A stretch of DNA of 64,000 nt from assembly GCF_020536995.1 (NCBI RefSeq), contig NC_068360.1, positions 86,096,872-86,160,871 on the forward strand, read 5' to 3'. The stretch is from Dreissena polymorpha. Its lineage: Eukaryota > Mollusca > Bivalvia > Myida > Dreissenidae. The translations under genes were made by a program, and so were the position numbers. Numbering within the stretch: position 1 is the stretch's first letter; the number at the start of each line of letters is the position of its first letter. Below are positions 57,010 to 64,000 of this stretch, in pieces. The notes below the pieces were generated by a model. The model saw nothing but the letters and a program-made list of their open reading frames with translations, searched no databases and was not told where the DNA came from.

Positions 57010-57167
57010 ATGGAGTCGAAAGAAACCGTTTATCATATTTTGATCAACGCAGTTATGTCTTGTATAGGATTCTTTGTTTGTTTAAGCATTATACCAAAGT
57101 TTGGAGACATGTTTTTGAGAGCAGACTTGTCTGGAGTTGACATGAGTAAAAGAGCAAAAAATAAAAT
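57010..57167 (+). CDS. DPAGT1: DPAGT1 / ALG7 first coding exon (GlcNAc-1-phosphate transferase)
   Basis: ATG 57010; 52 codons plus two bases, ending at donor GTAAGC. The enzyme moves GlcNAc-1-P from UDP-GlcNAc to dolichyl phosphate in the ER membrane, the first step of N-glycan precursor assembly and the target of tunicamycin. Seen: MESKETVYHI, then a membrane helix LINAVMSCIGFFVCLSIIP, then KFGDMFLRADLSGVDMSKRA. Human DPAGT1 has LINLIVSLLGFVATVTLIP and [20 protein letters not shown] at the same place (from memory). The split codon AT|N would give Met or Ile before the conserved PESQG of exon 2, which is not in the window; the first intron is therefore longer than 6.8 kb. Confidence 0.85.
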
Positions 57168-58875
57168 GTAAGCACATACTCATGATATAGTCCAAATTTT
57201 TGACGCTCTTAAATATTAAGCTACTTTTTATATGGGTAATATTTGGAGCGTACAAAGGGTGAAAGACCAATTATGTGGTGGGTATTTTTTGTTCTTTGTC
57301 TATATTGTTGCGCAAGGATTTTGTGCGCAACATTCAAGCCCCGATATAAGACACTTAATAACAACGGATTGCAATAATATTTACATACCTGTGTAGATAA
57401 TTCATTTCTCGATAATGTTCCGTAAAAATTATGTAATGACACTTTGAATTTTGCACGCCTGAGCAATTTAAATCCAACCACTATTCAATTTTTCAATATC
57501 TCTCGATTCGCTCGCTGTGTAGATATAAATCGATAACACGACCTCGATGTAAAGCATCTGGTTTAAAGTGGAAGAATAAACAGCGTAAAATACAGTTTGC
57601 GTTCGTCTGTTTTGGTGCAGCGCGTTAAATAGTAAACCGATGTTATACTTTTCTGGATTAATTTAGCATTGTTTTTTTTCTAAATTGACAATTAAAAAGT
57701 TCTGAAATAAATTACATCTTTTATTTTTATACTGTACATAAATAATATTGATACAGATCGTACAGTATACCGTTCTTTGTAACGTAGAATGTAAGTACAT
57801 AAAACAACACAGACAGAGGTGCGAAAAAGACATGCATAAACACTTCCTGAAACTTAGAACAGTGAATAGAAACTGCACCATATCTGTTTTGAACATATGC
57901 TTATTAAATCGACAAAGTTTAGCATACTAGATCTAGTTACGTAAAAGTCGGTGTTAAAAGCTCATGTTAAATAAAATTACGCGTACACGTTACACCGTAA
58001 TGCCTTCTTCTGATTGGTTCATATTTAAATCAGTTTCATGACATGGCTACAGGTCAGTGATTGTTTTGCGATTTAAGCAGAAGTTTAACTGAAGAATTTA
58101 TGCCTTTCTAACTTCGAATCGACGATATTTGATGTAAAAATGAACTTCTGAATTAAAACTGAATGAGTTGGTAATGTTATTTTGCAATTTTACGCAAATT
58201 GATGAAAATTTAAACTTTCTGGTTTCCACCACAAAAAAGGTCCTTCAACGATTAGACGTTCCAAAGAATTTAGCCCATATAAAAAGTATCTCTAAATTCT
58301 TTGCGCGTCTTATAAATGAGACTAACTCATGATACTGACATAGGTTAACTTACATATCATTTTATTTTACCATTAAAATAAAAATCTGCTTGAATTTTGA
58401 AACTGTTGTTTTAACAGACGAATGCAGATTAAGTTTGAGTCATTGATTCTTAATTTGTGTTACATAAAATTAACACCAAATAATAAATTTGCAAAATAAA
58501 AAAACACAAACATTTCTCTAAAGCTAACTAACAAACATCTGAAACATTGGCTTACAAGTTACATCAGATCTGCTCTTTGCATACAGTGTCCTCATATACA
58601 GCTAAGCAATTATTTAAATTATAATAAATTTTTATCAATAAGTCCTTCCTCCGGTATGCTTGCAGTATAAACACTTAATTATTGTAGTATAAACACTTAA
58701 TTATTGTATGCAATTTTTTATTGCATTATGATTATTGTATTTTCTTCTCATTATAAAATGTGTTTTACCGATCTATTATACAGCTAAGGCTAAAATACCA
58801 AATCTAAATATATGTAAATTAACATGTTCTTGTTATTTTAGTGTAAATATGTTGCATTGATGAAAACATATTTTT
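57168..58875. other. DPAGT1: DPAGT1 intron 1, first part
   Basis: AT-rich with no second exon. A short direct duplication (AGTATAAACACTTAATTATT) occurs at 58665-58700. Confidence 0.55.
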
Positions 58876-60660
58876 TATGCCCCCGGTAGGGTGGCATATA
58901 GGCTAGCAGTTGAACTTTCCGTCAGTCAGTATGTGTGTATGTCAGTCTGTCCGTCCATCTGAAAAAAAACACTTTAATGTTGGCCATAACTTTTGCATTA
59001 TTGAAGATAGAAACTTGATATAAAATCTCACGGAGCTGCATATTTTGAGTGGTGAATGGTGAAGGTCAAGGTCATCCTTCAAGGTCAAATATCTAATGTA
59101 TGGCGTCTGTCTGTCCGTCCAAAAACTTTAACATTGGTTATAACTTTTTCACTATTGAAGATAGCAACTTGATCTTTGGCATGCATGTGTATCTCATGGA
59201 GCTGAACATTTTGAGTGGTGGAAGGTGAAGGTTATCCTTCAAGGTCAAATGTCAAATATATGGCGTCTGTCCGTCCGAAAACTTTTACATTGGCCATAAC
59301 TTTTTCAATATTGAAGATAACAACTTGATATTTGGCATGCATGTGCATCTCAAGGAGCTGCACATTTTGAGTGGTGAAAGGTCAAGGTCATCCTTCAAGG
59401 TCAAATATCTAATATATGACGTCTGTCCCTCCGTGCAAAAACTTTAACATTGGCCATAACTTTTTCACTATTGAATATAGCAACTTGATATTTGGCATGC
59501 ATGTGTATCTCATGGAGCTGAACATTTTGAGTGGTGAAAGGTGAAGGTGATGGTCATCCTTCAAGGTCAAATGTCGAATATATGGTGTCCGTCCGTCCGA
59601 AAACTTTAACATTGGCCATAACTTTTTCACTATTGAAGATAGCAACTTGATATATGGCATGCATGTGTATCTCATAAAGCTGCACATTTTGAGTGGTGGA
59701 AGTTCAAGGTCAAGGTCATCCTTCAAGGTCAAAGGTCATTTTTTAACCAGGTTTTCCGAAGGAAAAAACTGGTTATTAGATTGGCGAATGCGGGCGGGCT
59801 GGCTGGCTGGCGGGCTGGCGGAATAAGCTTGTCCGGGCCATAACTATGTCGTTCATTGTCAGATTTTAAAATCATTTGGCACATTTGTTCACCATCATTG
59901 GACGGTGTGTCGCGCGAAATAATTACGTCGATATCTCCAAGGTCAAGGTCACACTTTGAGTTCAAAGTTCAAAAATGGCCATAAATGAGCTTGTCCGAGC
60001 CATAACTATGTCGTTCATCGTCAGATTTTAAAATCATTTGGCACATTTGTTCACCATCATTGGACGGTGTGTCGCGCAAATAATTACGTCGATATCTCCA
60101 AGGTCTAGGTCACACTTTGAGTTCAAAGGTCAAAAATGGCCATAAATGAGCTTGTCCTGGCCATAACTATGTCATTCATTGTTAGATTTTAAAATCATTT
60201 GGCACATTTGTTCACCATCATGGGACGGTGTGTCCCACGAAAGAATCACGTCAATATCTCCAATGTCAAGGTCGCCACGACTAAAAATAGATTTAAAAAA
60301 AAAAAAAACTTACAAAGGGGGTTAATTTTTTTTGGTCATTTCAAAAGTTCAGTTTGAGTTTTCTCCCTTTATCAGATTTTGTTTCACAATGAAAACCTGG
60401 TTTTGTGACAATTTTGTCCCTTGTTTTTTTTATAATTCAAAGCAGCGTTCTCATGAAGCTGCACATTGTGAGTGGTGGAAGGTCAAGGTCATCCTATAAG
60501 GTCAAAGGTAAAAAATAAATTAATTTCAAAGCGGCGTTCTCATGAAGCTGCACATTTTGAGTGGTGGAAGTTCAAGGTCAAAGGTCAAAAATAAATAAAT
60601 TGTTTATTTCAAAGCGGCGCAATAGGGGGCATTGTGTTTCTGACGAACACATCTCTTGTT
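58876..60660 (+). repeat. Hairpin-headed repeat with about five 160-bp monomers
   Basis: After TTTTTT the head TATGCCCCCGG faces GGGTGGCATA. Monomers contain ACATTGGCCATAACTTTTTC, GGCATGCATGTGTATCTCAT, GGAGCTGCACATTTTGAGTG and AAGGTCAAGGTCATCC. The far end is TGTGTTTCTGACGAACACA, a 6-bp-stem hairpin. It is interrupted by a different element at 59745-60410 and lies in DPAGT1 intron 1. Confidence 0.85.
59745..60410 (+). repeat. Second hairpin-headed repeat nested in the first
   Basis: Follows TTTTTT. Head AACCAGGTTTTCC with GGAAAAAACTGGTT, then a GGCTGGCTGGCGGGCTGGCG stretch and three 178-bp monomers (GTCCGGGCCATAACTATGTC; TTTGGCACATTTGTTCACCA; ATATCTCCAAGGTCAAGGTC). It ends around ATGAAAACCTGGTTTTG. 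Monomers of the host repeat continue after it. Confidence 0.8.
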
Positions 60661-62316
60661 ATATCTGCAGAACTGGTCCTGTTGTTTGCCATACAGGCAA
60701 ACAGTCTCTGTTGTCATCTTTCCAGCCATTTCCTTGTGTATCTAGGAGTCTTTTAGATGGACCCATTCCCAAAGCAAAATTGAAAAAAAAAATCAAATTT
60801 GAAAAAGAATCCCCATTTCCCAAAAAGTACTTTTCTTTTTGTAATAAAGAATTTAGAAATGTCTTAATAATAATTATATCTCAATTTTATTTCATTTATA
60901 CACCTTCAGTATAAAACCATCATTTAAACCATTTTCTCAATTCAATGAACTTTTCGCCTGTAAAACATTCAAAATCACAAAATTGCATTTTTCCCAATAG
61001 GCAAAATGCCTTTCTGAACATTTACATTGAAATTCCAATGAAATGAACGAAAAATGTTGCTATGACTAGTTTGATTTAGAACTTCAATTTAATTCCACAG
61101 AAATAATCTTTTTGCTGACTTTCCAAAACTGAACTAAAAATAAAATGTCTCATTTCAAAAATTCGAATATAAATATTATATTCTAACACTTCAATGAACT
61201 GTGAACATAATTGATAAAAGCACATAATTTGAGGAGTTAAATACCAAATCTTATATAATAAATTATTCCTAAAATGTTAAATGCAACACAAAAAAGAAAG
61301 TGAAATAAATAATTGAATATAAACCTTTTTTCCAAATTTGCATTAAACAATATTATTTTGTGTGAGGTTTGATAATTTAGAAAGGTGTAGCATTATATAC
61401 AAATTATTAGTTTAAAATTCAGTTTTTGCATATGATACGTAATTTGAATCAAATGTTTATAGAGACTTATTATTTATCTGTTATGGTAGTTTTGGGTGTG
61501 TTCTTTTTAAAAATGTTGGCTTCAATTGCACAAAAAGAAAACATTGAATGAAAAACATTGCTTTCATTTGCATTAGTATGATAAGCATAATTATCATAAA
61601 TATCTCTTCACATGTCTTCCTGTAATGCCTTTTGATCCTTAATCCCTACATGGGCATGTGAAAACATTGTCATGGTTGTTAAGTGTCATAGGTGGCAGAC
61701 CGTATGGTGATAGTGACCTATTGTGTTCACAGGATGTTGCATAATAGACTGTCACTTCTATCAAGCATCATGCATTGTGTACAAACTAATATGATTATAA
61801 TCAGGTACCTTGGAAGCTGATATAATCAGCATGAAATTGCTGCGATTGTGCTGCATGCTGTTTCCAGATCACAGTCTTTGTTTTCTGGTGTTATTTTAAA
61901 ATGCATGTTTTTGATTGATTTTAATTACACTATTTTTCTTTAAATTTTTAATGTTGTTATTATATTTTTTTCTTAATATTTCCGAATTGATACATAATAA
62001 TAGTTTAAATGATATCATCATATTGCAAAAACATTATTTTAATTTCATACTTTTAAAAAATCAATTTGATATGATCGTGGTAAAAAAACAAAACAGATAT
62101 GGCCGTCTACATAAGTAAAATCCAAAACCACCATTATGGTAGCCAAGGCAGAACATCACCCAAGAAAAAAAGAGGAAAAGCTGTACTGGGCATCCACATT
62201 CTCTTCCCCACAATTTCTTATCATCAAAGACAAGAGTATTCTCTAGGTCTTTGTTATCATCAACATATTACAGCATAATCAAGTGTAAACTCATTATTAT
62301 ATCATCAGTATATTTT
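60661..62316. other. DPAGT1: DPAGT1 intron 1, unannotated part
   Basis: AT-rich. 60720-60850 carries CCCATTCCCAAAGC and CCCATTTCCCAAAAAG words like the debris at 52260-52760. No exon found. Confidence 0.45.
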
Positions 62317-63810
62317 AAGCTCCACTGGCCAAAGGCCAGCGGGGCTTATGTCATGGTCCTGTGTCCGTCGTGTGTGTGTCCGTGCGTTAACTTTTTCTTT
62401 AAACATCTTCTCCTAAACTACTGGTCCAAATCTGATGAAATTTCTCAGGAATGTTCCTGTGGTGAACCTCTTTCAAATTTGTTCAAATTATGCCCCTGGG
62501 GTCAAATTTAACCCTGCCCCGGGGGGTCAAAAAGTCGAAAATTTGCTTATACAAGGCCTATTTTGTGCAAACTTTAAAAATCTTCTTGTCCGTAACCATT
62601 GGGCCTAGGGCTACCAAATTTGCTATGTAGTGACATCTTATAGTCCTTTACCAAGTTTGTTCAAATTATGCCCCTGGGGTTAAATTTGACCCTGCCCTGG
62701 GGGGTCAAAAAATTGAAAATTTGCTTATATAAGGCCTGTTTTGTGAAAACTTTAAAAATCTTCTTGTCCGTAACCATTGGGCCTAGGGCTACCAAATTTG
62801 CTATGTAGTGACATCTTATAGTCCTCTACCAAGTTTGTTCAAATTATGCCCCTGGGGTTAAATTTTACCATGCCCCGGGGGGTCAAAACATTTAAAATTT
62901 GCTTATAAAAGGCCTATTTGTGCAATTTTTTAAAATGTTCTTGTCCATAACCGAATGGCGTAGGGCTACCAAATTTGGTATGTAGTGACATCTTATTGTC
63001 CTCTACCAAGATTGTTCAAATTATGCCCCTGGGGTCAAATTTGACCCTGCCCTGGGGGGTCAAAAAATTGAAAATTTGCTTATATGAGGCCTATTTTGTG
63101 AAAACTTTAAAAATCTTCTCGTCCATAACCATTGGGCCTAGGGCTACCAAATTTGGTATGTAGTGACATCTAATAGTCCTCTACCAAGTTTGTTCAAATT
63201 ATGTCCCTGGGGTCAAATTTGACTGTGCCCTGGGGGGTCAAAAAATCAAAAATTTGCTTATATAATGCCTATTTTGTGCAAACTTTAAAAATCTTCTTGT
63301 CCATAACCGTATGGCATAGGGCTACCAAATTTGGTATGTAATGACATCTTATAGTCCTCTACCAAGTTTGTTCAAATTAAGCCCCTGGGATCAAATTTGA
63401 CCGTTCCCCAGGGGTCACAAAATTGAACATATGCTTACATTGGGCCCATTTTGTGCAAACTATAAAAATCTTCTTGTCCATAACCATTGGGCCTATTTCT
63501 ACCAAATTAGGTAGGTAGTGACATCTACCGGGGTAATAGTTCTCTACTTAGTTTGTTCAAATTATGCCCCTAGGAACAAATTTGACCTTGCCCCAGGGGT
63601 CACAAAAATGAACATATGCTTAAATAAGGCCTATTTTGTGAAAACTTTAAAAAACTTCTTGTTCTTAATTATAGAGCCTAGGGCTACTAAATTTGGTATG
63701 TAGTGATATCTAATAGTCCTCTACCAAATTTGTTCAAATTATTCCCCTGGGCTCAAATTTGACCCGGCCCCGGGGGTCACAAAACTGAACATAAGTCGTT
63801 TACCAGTGGA
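62317..63810 (+). repeat. Hairpin-headed repeat with about eight 175-bp monomers
   Basis: After ATTTT the head AAGCTCCACTGGCC faces GGCCAGCGGGGCTT, then a GTGTCCGTCGTGTGTGTGTC stretch. Monomers contain AATTATGCCCCTGGGGTCAA, TTGCTTATATAAGGCCTATT, TTCTTGTCCGTAACCATTGG and ATTTGGTATGTAGTGACATC. The end CCAGTGGAGATTACTGCGGC partly inverts the head. Open frames are repeat artefacts. Confidence 0.9.
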
Positions 63811-63936
63811 GATTACTGCGGCCATTTGGCTGTGACCAACTACAACATCAACATCTTGTAAACATGAGATAAAACCCTGTCATTTAGTGCCATTTTAGGT
63901 CAGATGGTTACTGCTTACAAAGGCATTGAAGTAAGA

Positions 63937-64000
63937 CAGTGCTCCAGCTAGGATTTGAAAAGGGCAGGGGGGCTTTTTTTGTCAAAAGGGCACTTTCGAC
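63937..64000. mobile_element. hAT-like MITE, cut by the window end
   Basis: CAGTGCTCCAGCTAGGATTT, then AAAGGGCAGGGGGGCTTTTT and AAAAGGGCACTTTCGAC. It matches, in the opposite direction, the right end of the element at 47252-47614. Confidence 0.85.

Noticed and set aside
59409-59732. 107-codon minus frame with repeated MRYTCMP segments
   Set aside because: The periodicity comes from the 160-bp repeat monomers.

Overview
This is a repeat-dense, intron-rich, AT-rich animal genome window. It most likely comes from a heterodont bivalve, and a dreissenid-type mussel is my best guess. That guess rests on an H2A.X of metazoan type, host genes with small exons and long introns, and several repeat families I recognise from memory as bivalve-typical (for example the MITE carrying GATTAGCCTGTG, and hairpin-headed repeats with GGTCAAGGTCA monomers). 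No bacterial gene, CRISPR array or operon was seen.

Host genes. (1) 548-6212, minus strand: eight exons of a major-vault-protein-like (shoulder/SPFH-like) protein; both gene ends lie outside what I can see. (2) 6728-7402, plus: an unrecognised 224-codon reading frame. (3) 30878-37654, plus: a four-exon gene for a small HMG-box protein with an acidic tail; all its introns are phase 0. (4) 53273-53689, minus: a complete intronless histone H2A.X ending SQSQEY. (5) 57010-57167, plus: exon 1 of DPAGT1/ALG7, the first enzyme of N-glycan assembly; the rest lies beyond the window. Genes 4 and 5 are divergent neighbours. As I recall, H2AX and DPAGT1 are also neighbours in human.

Mobile DNA fills the rest. 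7.9-13.8 kb holds a solitary TIR element, a 200-bp tandem array, a field of spaced palindromes, a broken Gypsy-type fossil hit by a SINE, and an AT-rich minisatellite. 15.5-18.5 kb holds small MITE-like units, one with a tRNA-like core. 19.6-28.7 kb is a LINE whose reverse transcriptase region is split by a 6.8-kb DNA-transposon-like insertion with inverted ends and a CTATA target duplication; the same LINE is hit again by a 181-bp MITE. 28.7-34.8, 41.4-42.3, 48.3-49.5, 58.9-60.7 and 62.3-63.8 kb are repeat families that mostly share one plan: an oligo-T target, a terminal hairpin, a GTCCGTCC-like stretch, then 140-190-bp tandem monomers. 44.3-47.7 kb is a nest of fold-back and hAT-like MITEs with a tRNA-Ser pseudogene.

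The most striking structure is at 53930-56971. Two 471-bp copies of a TIR element, with no difference that I can see, flank a 2.1-kb unknown segment. The whole block is bordered by TAGA on both sides. It sits between a TCTCGCGAGA/ETS-type promoter core and the start codon of DPAGT1, so a compact shared H2AX-DPAGT1 promoter seems to have been pulled apart by 3 kb.
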